Origin: an uncultured Pseudobutyrivibrio sp.
GTDB lineage: Bacteria; Bacillota; Clostridia; Lachnospirales; Lachnospiraceae
Reading direction: 5' to 3'
DNA length: 64,000 nt
NCBI GenBank assembly: GCA_900546435.1
Contig: URCQ01000009.1
Coordinates: forward strand, 20,040-84,039
Below the pieces are notes generated by a model, which worked only from the letters and a program-made list of their open reading frames with translations, searched no databases and had not been told where the DNA came from. Made by a program: the position numbers and the translations under genes. Of this stretch, positions 15,921 through 24,433 are shown one piece after another; position 1 is the first letter of the stretch, and every line of letters starts with the position of its first letter.

Positions 15921-17271
15921 ATGGTATTGGGTGATTGGAACAATGACTTGCGTGGTGTTAGGGATAACCTTTGATTTATATTATCATACTGCCAGGGCGC
16001 AGAGGAGCGAATTCTTATCATTGATTGCTGTTATAGTAGCTATTTGCACATTGGCAGCGACTATATTTATTGCATTGTATATCTATAATAAGGGTAAAAA
16101 CGATGTGGAAGAAAACGAAGAAGCACAAAAAAACATAGCAAAGAAACTGATGGGCGCAGTCGTAGTAGAGGCAATTCGATGGCTCATGACAGATGTGGAT
16201 GAGCGACAAGTAGGCGTTGCAAACCGAGTACGAGAGTATTTGAACCGCTATGAGGAGACGATGGCACTGATATTGACAACGAATCAGTTAAAAATATTGT
16301 GGCAAATTGTCGAAACAGTGCAAAAGGAAATATCCGATGAAGATGGTGTTTCAACATATACCGCAGAGGAAGACAGAGAGTTTTTATTTCGAGATTGGAT
16401 TAAACCAATTATGGGAAGTGAGTTTCAATGGCGACACAAAATGTGTGGTAACATCTATCAGTTATTGGATCGTGAAATATATGACTTGCTACAAGCGCTG
16501 GGTGTGTATGGGACAGAAGAGAAGTATGATGATAATGTCCACCAGATTTTAGATATATGGGATCGAATTCTATTTGAGTTGACTGAGGGCGAATTAGATC
16601 AAAATCGAATAGATGTCACGGAAACCTATAATGTATACGAAGATGAAAACTTCAAAAAAATGTTCTCTAAAGTAGAAGATATAAGGAATGCAACAAAAAT
16701 TAAATATCCAGAATCGAATCGTGATAATCAGTATGTCGCTATTTATGATTACAATGAACTGATTGCTTATGGCGTGTTCGCCAAGGATTGTGATACATAT
16801 CACAACTATGGATTGGAAGTAGGATGTAAAAGTACGAAAATATATAAAGGCTATGTACAAGATGGGCACTATCACGGAATGGGAATAGAGTATTATAACG
16901 ACGGCAGAAAGAAGAAAGAGGGATTTTGGGTTGCCGGAGATTTAAAAGCTGGAGTAAAACATAACTGCGTGATAGAGTGTACGCAAGGTATTTTAGAGTG
17001 GAATGCGGATAAAGAAGACTTCGATGGAACTCCAGATTGTGAAGTGGATTTATTATTTCAAATGGACGGATATTCCTTTGATGGTGGTTTGCATATGATC
17101 GAGCAGGATGTTGTGGAATTTGGTATAGATAATTATTATGTCGCAGATTATAAGTTCGCTGGGAAGAATGGTGGGCTATTTACAAATATTATCTCACTTG
17201 ATGTTTTCCTTAATGCTTATTATCCTAAAGCTCTCAAGCGAATAAAAGAGTTACAGGAATACTATGAATAA
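15907..17271 (+). CDS. Membrane protein with MORN-like repeats (454 aa), partner of the FRG protein
   Basis: ATG 15907 has AAGGAGG (15895-15901) inside the end of the FRG gene. Two membrane helices (about residues 7-26 and 36-61) with a very short external loop anchor a long cytoplasmic part. It contains an acidic helical region (about 65-280) and a MORN-like stretch near 312-345 (YKGYVQDGHYHGMGIEYYND, then KKEGFWVAGDLKAG). MORN repeats bind membranes or partner proteins. The combination of an enzyme-like cytoplasmic protein with a membrane-bound partner recalls two-gene abortive-infection systems, which is inference. No defence family is recognised. Confidence 0.8.
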   Translation: MRKNKWYWVIGTMTCVVLGITFDLYYHTARAQRSEFLSLIAVIVAICTLAATIFIALYIYNKGKNDVEENEEAQKNIAKKLMGAVVVEAIRWLMTDVDERQVGVANRVREYLNRYEETMALILTTNQLKILWQIVETVQKEISDEDGVSTYTAEEDREFLFRDWIKPIMGSEFQWRHKMCGNIYQLLDREIYDLLQALGVYGTEEKYDDNVHQILDIWDRILFELTEGELDQNRIDVTETYNVYEDENFKKMFSKVEDIRNATKIKYPESNRDNQYVAIYDYNELIAYGVFAKDCDTYHNYGLEVGCKSTKIYKGYVQDGHYHGMGIEYYNDGRKKKEGFWVAGDLKAGVKHNCVIECTQGILEWNADKEDFDGTPDCEVDLLFQMDGYSFDGGLHMIEQDVVEFGIDNYYVADYKFAGKNGGLFTNIISLDVFLNAYYPKALKRIKELQEYYE

Positions 17272-17436
17272 AAATCGGATGGAAAAATCTTACCCTATGA
17301 TTGAAGTTTTTGAGGGATATTCCTTTACAACGGTAAAAGGGTTATGATTTCAGTATGCAGTAAATGGAAATGAAATACAGATTAATCGAAAGAAAAATCT
17401 GTAACAAGAAGTCGTGTGAAAATTTGTTGAAATTAT

Positions 17437-17489
17437 ATAGCCATAGCAAATGCTTAGAGTAGCAAATGGTATGGCTATTCTGTTTTTTC
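17437..17489 (+). terminator. Terminator after the FRG/MORN module
   Basis: ATAGCCATA (17437-17445) pairs with TATGGCTAT (17470-17478) at the base of a hairpin, followed by TCTGTTTTTT. It lies 165 bp after the membrane protein gene and faces the minus-strand Rpn fragment. Confidence 0.65.
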
Positions 17490-17533
17490 GTGTGATGATT
17501 TATCGGACGATAATGATTTGAAGTATAATATGT

Positions 17534-17964
17534 CTACTTCTGCGATGCCAGTTGAGCTTGTAATTCTGCGATGATGCGATCCTTTTCGGCAATTGTGTTA
17601 TCTTTCTCGAGAAGAGAATTAGCCTGCATGTTAATGGTCTGTGATTGTGTAGCAAGTTCTGCTTCTTGTTTCTTGATTAAATCGTTCCGATATTTTTCCT
17701 CGATTTCGGCACGTTCCCTAAAGTAGCACATATCGCGGATGGTCTGGTCAGAGCTCATGGTAAGAAGAACCTGTGCACCATCATCCATGTATTCGTTGTT
17801 TTTTGTGATCATACGCAATCCCTCCCAAGTGGTCGCCCGGAAGAGGGCAGCCCACCTATCAATACCAAAGCATTTGTCTTCTTCGGTAGTCCTATTTATC
17901 TGTGGCAAGTCCAACACATTTAAGGAAAGTTTTCTACTGTATGTTTGCTGGGTGCGGATGTTCT
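17534..17964 (-). pseudogene. Rpn-family nuclease, C-terminal part
   Basis: The minus-strand frame starts abruptly at the right edge of the 80-bp repeat (NIRTQQTYSRKL) with no start codon or ribosome site of its own. It continues with the conserved post-catalytic part (EEDKCFGIDRWAALFRATTW) and a coiled coil of about 60 residues ending QAQLASQK. It is the exact complement of the N-terminal fragment at 13811-14400: joined at the repeat, the two give one uninterrupted frame of 282 codons from GTG 14305. A protein starting at the internal ATG 17917 is possible but unlikely to be functional. Confidence 0.8.
17885..17964 (+). repeat. 80-bp direct repeat, right copy
   Basis: Same orientation as 13811-13890. 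Distance between corresponding bases is 4,074 bp. The sequence to the right of this copy has no Rpn homology. Confidence 0.95.
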
Positions 17965-18146
17965 AAAATACCTTTACATTATCAGAAATACTATGTATAC
18001 TGACACTATCTTTTTTCGTTTTTATTATAATTATTCTAAAGAGTCGTATCGATTCAGAATCTCAAGTGAGAAAATAATAGGTAAGATGAAGCATTTGTAC
18101 TTGCGAACTTTCATGTAAATAACGTAAGATAAGGAGAGAGTTGTGT

Positions 18147-19139
18147 ATGGTGCAGCAAAAATTAGAATTAAAACCAGATGCTGTTTTAAAACAATACTGG
18201 AATGATAATGAGCATTTTGCAGATTTTTTCAATGCAGTGTTGTTTCAAGGGGAAGCGGTCATAAAATCGCAGGATTTATGTGACGTAGATTCACAGGAAA
18301 CAACGGTAGTGGAAAATAAGAAAATGATGAGAAGTATGCAAATGACGCGGGATGTGGTAAAACTGTGTAAGCACTCTAACAAGCATAATGTTGAATTTGT
18401 TTTGCTTGGTATGGAATCACAGGAACATATTCACTATGCGATGCCTATGCGCGTGATGGGATATGATTATATAGCATACAAGAAACAATATGATGCAAAC
18501 GCTAAAAGTTATAAGGAAGCATCAGGTGTAACGGAGGATGAGTATCTGTCACGGATGCGAAAAGCGGATAGATTCATCCCGGTGATTACAGTTGTTGTAT
18601 ATTATGGGGAAAAGCCGTGGGATGCAGCAACATCTTTACATGCGATGTTAGTTTTAGAAGATGTGGTAAAACCATTTGTAAATGACTATAAGATGCAATT
18701 GGTAGAGGCACGAAAGAATAAACTTCACTTTCACAATATAAATAATCAGGATTTGTTTCAGCTGTTGGCAATTCTTCTGAATAATACAAGACAAAAGGAC
18801 TTGATAAAACAGGCGGCAATTGCATATACCAAGGAGCACAAAGTGGATAAAAGTGTTGTGATTACTGCAGCGGGTGCTGCAAATTGTAAATTAGACTATA
18901 GTCAGATGGAAACGAAAGGAGAGGTTGATATGTGTACGGTATTTGAGGAAACATGGCAGGAGGGACTGAATGAAGGACTTGAGAGAGGAATAGAACAAGG
19001 AATAGAGCAAGGGGTTTCGCAAGGAGAAAATAATCTGATTTGTAAAATGCATCGGAATGGTATGTCGATTCGTGATATAGTAATTCTTACAGGTCTGACC
19101 GAAAAACGTATACAGGAAGCACTGCGAAATGAATCGTAA
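18147..19139 (+). CDS. Rpn-family recombination-promoting nuclease/putative transposase (330 aa)
   Basis: AAGGAG (18131-18136) supports ATG 18147. This full-length gene belongs to the Transposase_31/Rpn group: N-terminus LKQYWNDNEHFADFFNAVLF, then PVITVVVYYGEKPWD, and a C-terminal tail of EG/EQG repeats (EGLNEGLERGIEQGIEQGV) that is characteristic of the family. A short helix-turn-helix-like segment ends the protein. Rpn proteins are DNA nucleases that promote RecA-independent recombination in E. coli. It belongs to a different subfamily from the split gene to its left and is apparently intact. Confidence 0.88.
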   Translation: MVQQKLELKPDAVLKQYWNDNEHFADFFNAVLFQGEAVIKSQDLCDVDSQETTVVENKKMMRSMQMTRDVVKLCKHSNKHNVEFVLLGMESQEHIHYAMPMRVMGYDYIAYKKQYDANAKSYKEASGVTEDEYLSRMRKADRFIPVITVVVYYGEKPWDAATSLHAMLVLEDVVKPFVNDYKMQLVEARKNKLHFHNINNQDLFQLLAILLNNTRQKDLIKQAAIAYTKEHKVDKSVVITAAGAANCKLDYSQMETKGEVDMCTVFEETWQEGLNEGLERGIEQGIEQGVSQGENNLICKMHRNGMSIRDIVILTGLTEKRIQEALRNES

Positions 19140-19194
19140 CACAGAACGGTATATAGTAGAAGAACAAAATAATATGCGTTCATAAGAGAAAGAT

Positions 19195-19227
19195 GTGGCT
19201 ATGACAACCTGTTATGGCCACGTTTTG
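19195..19227 (+). terminator. Terminator after the 18147 Rpn gene
   Basis: GTGGCTATGACA (19195-19206) pairs with TGTTATGGCCAC (19210-19221) with two G-T pairs and a 3-base loop, followed by GTTTTGAGTTT. Confidence 0.65.
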
Positions 19228-19285
19228 AGTTTATTGGTCGTATGTAATTTGGATTATTAGTCAGATGGAAGGCGAAAGGAATAAA

Positions 19286-19768
19286 ATGAGTGAAAAAAAT
19301 AAATCTGTCGTATGGTTTATCATAACAATCGTGTGGATGACGGTCATTTTTTGCTTTTCTGCACAGCCGGCAGATGTATCTACAGATACTAGTTTGCATG
19401 TGGGAATGACAATTGGACATATGATTGTGCCAGGATTCTCGGAAATGTCAAAAGAAGAACAGATGGATTATGCAGAAAAAATAGAATTTCCCGTGCGAAA
19501 AATGGCACATGCGACAGAGTATGTGATTTTGGGCTGTTTACTGACAAACCTGTGTCTGTCGCTTTCTATGAAGAAAGCGTACATGTGGGGCTGGCTTATG
19601 GGAAGTGCATATGCAGCAACCGATGAATTTCATCAATTGTTTGTGCCGGGGCGAAGCGGTCAGATTACAGATGTGATGCTTGACAGTGTCGGATGTCTGA
19701 TTGGTTGCTTGGTGACATGTTTGATTTTGCACCTTGTGAGAAAACATGTATCTTTCCAAACCCACTAA
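19286..19768 (+). CDS. VanZ-family membrane protein (160 aa)
   Basis: ATG 19286 follows AAAGGA. The protein has the VanZ-like layout: an N-terminal helix ending FCFSAQPA, then the conserved VRKMAHATEYVILGCL segment, a second helix, and YAATDEFHQLFVPGRSGQITDVMLDSVG. VanZ-like proteins are small membrane proteins; the founding member gives teicoplanin resistance, but most have unknown roles. Three or four membrane segments are visible. Nothing here suggests a glycopeptide-resistance cluster. It marks the return to core chromosome. Confidence 0.9.
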   Translation: MSEKNKSVVWFIITIVWMTVIFCFSAQPADVSTDTSLHVGMTIGHMIVPGFSEMSKEEQMDYAEKIEFPVRKMAHATEYVILGCLLTNLCLSLSMKKAYMWGWLMGSAYAATDEFHQLFVPGRSGQITDVMLDSVGCLIGCLVTCLILHLVRKHVSFQTH

Positions 19769-19792
19769 ATTATGATAGAATTACAAGGATAT

Positions 19793-19838
19793 ATAACGTG
19801 TGTTCGAAACCATCCACACGTAAAACAAAACTAAGGAG
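19793..19838 (+). promoter_or_regulatory. preQ1-I riboswitch
   Basis: Stem ACGTGTG (19796-19802) with CACACGT (19815-19821), loop TTCGAAACCATC, and an A-rich tail ending AAAACTAAGGAG match the type I preQ1 aptamer, in which the tail folds back as a pseudoknot. The ribosome site (AAGGAG) is the end of the tail, so ligand binding should block translation of queT. Confidence 0.88.
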
Positions 19839-19846
19839 AATTAAAT

Positions 19847-20341
19847 ATGAAAAAAACAAATGCGTTACGATTGACTCAGGCCGCAATGATTGCGGCTATT
19901 TATGTGGTGTTGACTTACTTTATCAGTGCGTTTGGATTGGCAAATGGCGCTATTCAGGTAAGAATCTCGGAGGCACTTACCATCCTTCCGATTTTTACAC
20001 CGGCTGCAATCCCGGGACTGTTTGTGGGATGTCTGCTCAGTAACATTTTGACAGGCTGTATGGCACTTGATGTTGTATTTGGAAGTATTGCTACATTGAT
20101 TGGAGCAGTTGGTACCTACTTACTTAGAAAGACAAAGTTTGTATTTACCTTGCCGCCAGTGATCGCGAACACCATTATTGTACCGCTGGTACTGCGCAAT
20201 GTGTATGGTCTTGAGGATGCTGTATGGTATCTTATGTTGACTGTAGGCATTGGAGAAGTGATTTCTATATGCATTCTTGGTATGATTTTAAAGCAGGCAT
20301 TATGGAAAAATCGCTTTAAAATCTTTAAAACAGAAGAGTAA
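19847..20341 (+). CDS. queT: QueT-type queuosine precursor transporter (164 aa)
   Basis: This is an ECF-type substrate-binding membrane protein (S component) of the QueT family, with about five or six helices and the conserved opening LTQAAMIAAIYVVLTYFIS and VRISEALTILPIFTPAAIPG. It takes up a queuosine precursor such as preQ1 or preQ0 for tRNA modification, working with the shared ECF energising module encoded elsewhere. The preQ1-I riboswitch directly upstream supports the substrate independently. Length is normal. Confidence 0.93.
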   Translation: MKKTNALRLTQAAMIAAIYVVLTYFISAFGLANGAIQVRISEALTILPIFTPAAIPGLFVGCLLSNILTGCMALDVVFGSIATLIGAVGTYLLRKTKFVFTLPPVIANTIIVPLVLRNVYGLEDAVWYLMLTVGIGEVISICILGMILKQALWKNRFKIFKTEE

Positions 20342-20389
20342 TTCCTGCAACGCATATGTGTTTGCAATTTAAAAAGAAAGGATACGATT

Positions 20390-22156
20390 ATGAAAGAAAT
20401 CTTGGATTTAATCCGACAGGAAATAACAGATGCTTTTGTAGCATGTGGCTACGATGAAAAATATGGAAGAGTATCGTTGTCTAACAGACCTGATCTGTGT
20501 GAGTATCAGTGTAATGGTGCTATGGCAGCAGCAAAAGAATATAAAAAAGCACCTATCGCAATTGCTACTGAGGTAAGTGAGAAATTGCAGGACAACCCAA
20601 TGTTTGAAAGTGTTATTGCCTGCCCTCCGGGATTTTTGAATCTGATCTTAGATGCAGCGTATCTGACGGACTATGTCAATGCGATGGCAGAAGATGAGCG
20701 TGGCGGTGTAGAAAAAGTTACAGAGCCAAAGACCATTATGATTGATTACGGCGGACCAAATGTAGCAAAGCCACTTCATGTAGGACATCTTCGTTCCGCA
20801 ATCATTGGTGAGAGCATCAAGCGTATCGGTAAATTCATGGGAGATAACATGATTGGTGATGTGCATCTGGGAGACTGGGGTCTGCAGATGGGACTTATTA
20901 TTACAGAGTTGCGTTTGCGCCAGCCGGATCTTTGCTACTTTGATCCGGATTATACCGGGGAATATCCAAGTGAACCACCATTTACCATCAGCGAATTAGA
21001 AGAAATTTATCCGACAGCCAGTGGTAAATCAAAAGAAGATCCAGCATACAAGGAAGAAGCTATGACAGCAACATTTGAATTGCAGCATGGTAATCGTGGA
21101 TATCAGGCATTGCTTGCGCATATTTTAAATGTATCGGTAAGTGATCTGAAGAAAAACTATGAGAATTTAAATGTATCATTTGAACTGTGGAAGGGTGAAT
21201 CTGATGCACAGCCATACATTCCAGACATGGTAGAGAAGATGAAAAAAGATGGTTATGCCTATGTCAGCGAGGGAGCGTTGGTTGTTGATGTAAAAGAAGA
21301 CACCGATACCAAAGAAATTCCACCATGTATGATTTTGAAATCAGATGGGGCATCTTTATATGATACAACAGATCTTGCAACACTTGTATGGCGTATGGAA
21401 GATTATCATCCAGACAGTGTGATTTATGTTGTAGATAAGCGTCAGGAATTACACTTTATCCAGGTGTTCCGTTGTGCTAGAAAGACAGGTATCGTGCCGG
21501 ATACCACAGACCTTAAGTTCATTGGTTTTGGTACGATGAATGGAAAAGATGGTAAGCCGTTTAAGACCAGAGAAGGTGGCGTTATGCGTCTGGAAACATT
21601 GGTTTCTGAAATCAATGACAAGATGTATGAGAAGATTATGGAAAATAAGACAATGGATGAAGCAGAAGCAAGAAAGACAGCACAGACGGTTGCACTTTCT
21701 GCAATCAAGTATGGAGATCTTTCCAACCAGGCTTCTAAGGATTATATCTTTGACATTGATCGTTTTACTTCTTTTGAAGGAAATACAGGTCCATATATTC
21801 TCTATACCATCGTTCGTATGAAGTCTATTTTGCATAAATACGAAGAGACAGGTAAGAGCGCAGCAGGAGCCAAGATTTTAACAGCAGAGACAGAAAGCGA
21901 GAAGTCTTTGATGTTAGAGCTTGCGAAGTTTAACAGCGCAATGCGTGGTGCCTATGAAGAAAATGCACCTCATAGAATTTGTGCTTATATTTATGATTTG
22001 GCAAATGCGTTTAATCATTTCTATCATGAGACAAAAATTATGGCAGAAGAGGATCAGGCAAAGCAGGCAGGCTACATCCGCTTGTTAGAAACAACAAAGA
22101 ATGTACTCGAAATCTGTATTGATTTGCTTGGATTTAGCGCACCGGAAAGAATGTAA
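20390..22156 (+). CDS. argS: Arginyl-tRNA synthetase (588 aa)
   Basis: This class I synthetase charges tRNA-Arg. The HIGH motif reads HVGH near residue 130 (PNVAKPLHVGHLRSA), after an N-terminal domain (about 1-110) that contacts the tRNA D-loop. The arginine-specific DTTDLATLVWRMEDY-type motif is present, and the KMSKS loop is replaced, as usual in ArgRS, by GKPFKTREGG. The C-terminal helical anticodon-binding domain ends LLGFSAPERM, typical of the family. AAAGAAAGGA precedes the ATG. The gene is complete and is followed after 2 bp by the radical SAM gene. Confidence 0.98.
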   Translation: MKEILDLIRQEITDAFVACGYDEKYGRVSLSNRPDLCEYQCNGAMAAAKEYKKAPIAIATEVSEKLQDNPMFESVIACPPGFLNLILDAAYLTDYVNAMAEDERGGVEKVTEPKTIMIDYGGPNVAKPLHVGHLRSAIIGESIKRIGKFMGDNMIGDVHLGDWGLQMGLIITELRLRQPDLCYFDPDYTGEYPSEPPFTISELEEIYPTASGKSKEDPAYKEEAMTATFELQHGNRGYQALLAHILNVSVSDLKKNYENLNVSFELWKGESDAQPYIPDMVEKMKKDGYAYVSEGALVVDVKEDTDTKEIPPCMILKSDGASLYDTTDLATLVWRMEDYHPDSVIYVVDKRQELHFIQVFRCARKTGIVPDTTDLKFIGFGTMNGKDGKPFKTREGGVMRLETLVSEINDKMYEKIMENKTMDEAEARKTAQTVALSAIKYGDLSNQASKDYIFDIDRFTSFEGNTGPYILYTIVRMKSILHKYEETGKSAAGAKILTAETESEKSLMLELAKFNSAMRGAYEENAPHRICAYIYDLANAFNHFYHETKIMAEEDQAKQAGYIRLLETTKNVLEICIDLLGFSAPERM

Positions 22157-22158
22157 TT

Positions 22159-23106
22159 ATGGAATACTATTCACTGAATGCATATCTGCGCCACACGTTT
22201 GGAACGAAAGTTTATAAAATTTCCTTGGATGCAGGTTGTTCCTGCCCAAACCGGGACGGACTTATCGATACGAGAGGATGTATCTTTTGTTCCGCTTCCG
22301 GAAGTGGAGATTTTGCGGAACACTTGCAGATGCAGGAGATTTTATATAAGTGTCGTGACAAGCAAGTGCTATGTGCAGCGGACATACAAATGCTGCATCA
22401 GGCAGTACATGCGCAGCTGGAAGCAGGCAAAAAGCGAGTGAAACAAAAGAATAAAGATGGTAAATACATTGCGTATTTTCAGGCGTATACGAATACGTAT
22501 GCGCCTGTTTCTTATTTAAAAGAGATTTTTAATGCAGCGATAGAGGCGGATGATATTGTGGCATTATCCATTGCGACACGTCCGGACTGTCTGGATGTTG
22601 AAGTGCTGTCCCTTTTGGAAGAGCTTTGCACAAGAAAGCCTGTGTGGGTGGAGTTGGGATTACAGACCATTCATGAAGATACGGCAAAGGATATCCGGCG
22701 CGGCTATGCACTGCCTGTTTATGATGAGGCAGTCAGACAGCTGCGAAAGCGTGGCATCGAAGTGATTACGCATGTGATTCTAGGTCTTCCGGGAGAGACG
22801 AAAGATATGATGAAGGAGACAGTTGCATATGTTGGCAGCAGTGGTGTACAAGGAATCAAGCTACAGCTTCTTCATGTGTTGAAAGGAACGGATCTGGAAC
22901 AGGAATATCTTGCAGGTCGTTGTCCGGTATTTACGATGGAAGAATATGTAGAACTCGTGGCCGATTGTCTGGAACGATTACCAAAGGATATGGTGATTCA
23001 TCGCATGACAGGAGATGGCGATAAGAAACAACTGGTGGCGCCACTCTGGAGTGCAGATAAAAAACGCGTGTGGAATGCATTACAAAGAGAAATAGCAAAG
23101 CGTTAG
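22159..23106 (+). CDS. TIGR01212-family radical SAM protein (315 aa)
   Basis: The start overlaps nothing and follows argS by 2 bp. The N-terminus has the cysteine pattern of this family (CSCPNRD, then GCIFCS; Cys27, 29, 41, 44) for an iron-sulphur cluster, followed by YFQAYTNTYAP, ALSIATRPDCL, VELGLQTIHEDT and VITHVILGLPGET, all conserved in TIGR01212 (YhcC-like) proteins. The reaction is unknown to me. A terminator follows. Confidence 0.92.
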   Translation: MEYYSLNAYLRHTFGTKVYKISLDAGCSCPNRDGLIDTRGCIFCSASGSGDFAEHLQMQEILYKCRDKQVLCAADIQMLHQAVHAQLEAGKKRVKQKNKDGKYIAYFQAYTNTYAPVSYLKEIFNAAIEADDIVALSIATRPDCLDVEVLSLLEELCTRKPVWVELGLQTIHEDTAKDIRRGYALPVYDEAVRQLRKRGIEVITHVILGLPGETKDMMKETVAYVGSSGVQGIKLQLLHVLKGTDLEQEYLAGRCPVFTMEEYVELVADCLERLPKDMVIHRMTGDGDKKQLVAPLWSADKKRVWNALQREIAKR

Positions 23107-23196
23107 CATTGCGACAAATGGAAGCATTTGTATAAGTTTTACGACATGCAGACAGCTTTGTATATGTGAAATATAAAGTAAATATGTAAAAAATAT

Positions 23197-23236
23197 AAAA
23201 AGTTTTTGTCGTTTTTTTGACAAAAACTTTTTTTGT
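23197..23236 (+). terminator. Terminator after the radical SAM gene
   Basis: A perfect 14-bp stem (23197-23210 with 23219-23232; core GTTTTTGTC / GACAAAAAC) runs into TTTG. The stem has few GC pairs but is long. Confidence 0.75.
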
Positions 23237-23371
23237 TGAAAAACACCTCTTTTTTTGGCAAAAAAACAATGTATAATTTGCACAAAACAAAAAATAAAAA
23301 AACATAAATTATGGAAAATGTACATGAAAAAATACAAAAAAATCAGGGAAAAAAGTGTGCGCTGGTAAAGA

Positions 23372-23400
23372 TTGACATTGAAAATTTGCAAGATTAAAAT
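23372..23400 (+). promoter_or_regulatory. Sigma-70-type promoter of the ATP synthase operon
   Basis: TTGACA (23372-23377), a 17-bp spacer and TAAAAT (23395-23400) lie 50 bp before the atpB start. Confidence 0.8.
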
Positions 23401-23450
23401 CGTAACGTAAATTAAGAAAAATACTATTTTTTAAGAAAGGAGGTATACAG

Positions 23451-24137
23451 ATGGATGCTCTGGTAAATGGTCTGATGGAAGAGTTAAACTGTGAGACAGT
23501 CTTTACCATTCCACTATTTGGAGGAATTCCCATTTATGAATCTGTTGTTGTTACATGGATTATCATGGCGGTACTTGCCGTTATTTTCTTCTTATTAGGA
23601 AGAAACTTAAGCATACAGAATCCGGGACGGAGACAGATTGTTGTGGAAACAGGTGTTAAGTTCTTACACGACTTTTTTGATGAGACCGTAGGAGAGAAAG
23701 GAAAAGTATATATTCCATATCTCTCTGCTGTAGCCATCTACATTGGTGTGGCGAATCTGATAGGTCTTTTGGGATTCAAACCACCAACGAAGGATATGAA
23801 TGTCACTGCGGCATTGGCACTGATGAGTATTATATTAATCCAGGTATCAAGCATACGTGCGAAAGGCACAAAAGGCTGGGTAAAAAGTTTTGCAGAACCC
23901 ATGCCGGTCGTTTTGCCGATTAATATTTTGGAATTATTTATCAAGCCATTGTCCCTATGTATGCGACTGTTTGGTAACGTCTTAGGTTCTTTTGTTATCA
24001 TGGAACTTTTGAAAATGGTTGTACCGGCAGTGGTACCGGCAGTTTTTAGCTGCTATTTTGATATTTTTGATGGTCTGATACAAGCGTATGTATTTGTATT
24101 CCTGACCGGGTTGTTCATAAAGGAAGCAACCGAATAA
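23451..24137 (+). CDS. atpB: F0F1 ATP synthase subunit a (228 aa)
   Basis: Subunit a forms the ion half-channels beside the c ring. AAGGAGG precedes the ATG. The membrane-embedded C-terminal half has the conserved arginine segment (SLCMRLFGNVLGSFVIMELL) and the last helix VFVFLTGLFIKEATE. Helices near residues 30-48, 88-108 and 118-132 are visible. It is the first gene of a complete operon atpBEFHAGDC; no atpI precedes it. Confidence 0.97.
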   Translation: MDALVNGLMEELNCETVFTIPLFGGIPIYESVVVTWIIMAVLAVIFFLLGRNLSIQNPGRRQIVVETGVKFLHDFFDETVGEKGKVYIPYLSAVAIYIGVANLIGLLGFKPPTKDMNVTAALALMSIILIQVSSIRAKGTKGWVKSFAEPMPVVLPINILELFIKPLSLCMRLFGNVLGSFVIMELLKMVVPAVVPAVFSCYFDIFDGLIQAYVFVFLTGLFIKEATE

Positions 24138-24176
24138 ACAAAATGAAAAATATGTAAAGAAAAAGGAGAAAAAATT

Positions 24177-24407
24177 ATGTCAGCAACATTATTAGTAGCA
24201 ATTGGAGCAGGTGTAGCCGTTTTAACAGGTATTGGAGCAGGTCTTGGTATTGGTAAAGCAACCAGTTCTGCAGTAGATGCAATCGCAAGACAGCCGGAAG
24301 CAGAAAGTAAGATTTCTAAGTCACTTCTTTTGGGATGTGCCCTTGCAGAGGCAACAGCTATTTATGGTTTCGTAATTGCCCTTTTGATTATCCTCTTCTT
24401 AGGCTAA
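24177..24407 (+). CDS. atpE: F0F1 ATP synthase subunit c (76 aa)
   Basis: A two-helix proteolipid that builds the rotor ring. The loop ARQPEAE and the ion-binding glutamate Glu58 (ALAEATAIYG) are present. Compared with the sodium-binding c subunit of Ilyobacter, the glutamine of helix 1 is replaced by Ile25 and the serine after the glutamate by Ala59, so the sodium ligands are absent. This points to protons as coupling ion. AAAGGAG lies at the usual distance. Confidence 0.97.
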   Translation: MSATLLVAIGAGVAVLTGIGAGLGIGKATSSAVDAIARQPEAESKISKSLLLGCALAEATAIYGFVIALLIILFLG

Positions 24408-24433
24408 AAAGTAAGTGAAAGGAAGGCACAGTT

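Larger units (their letters stand above)
23107..23450 (+). other. AT-rich spacer with terminator and atp promoter
   Basis: This 344-bp stretch between two operons has no credible gene. It holds the terminator of the argS-side operon (23197-23236), a very AT-rich middle, and the atp promoter (23372-23400). Poly-A and poly-T runs dominate. Confidence 0.7.

Noticed and set aside
23255..23277. TTGGCA and TATAAT as the atp promoter
   Set aside because: The boxes are only 11 bp apart; TTGACA-17-TAAAAT at 23372-23400 is much better and nearer the gene.
24177..24407. Sodium-dependent ATP synthase
   Set aside because: Considered because many Clostridia have it, but the helix 1 glutamine and the serine after the key glutamate are absent.
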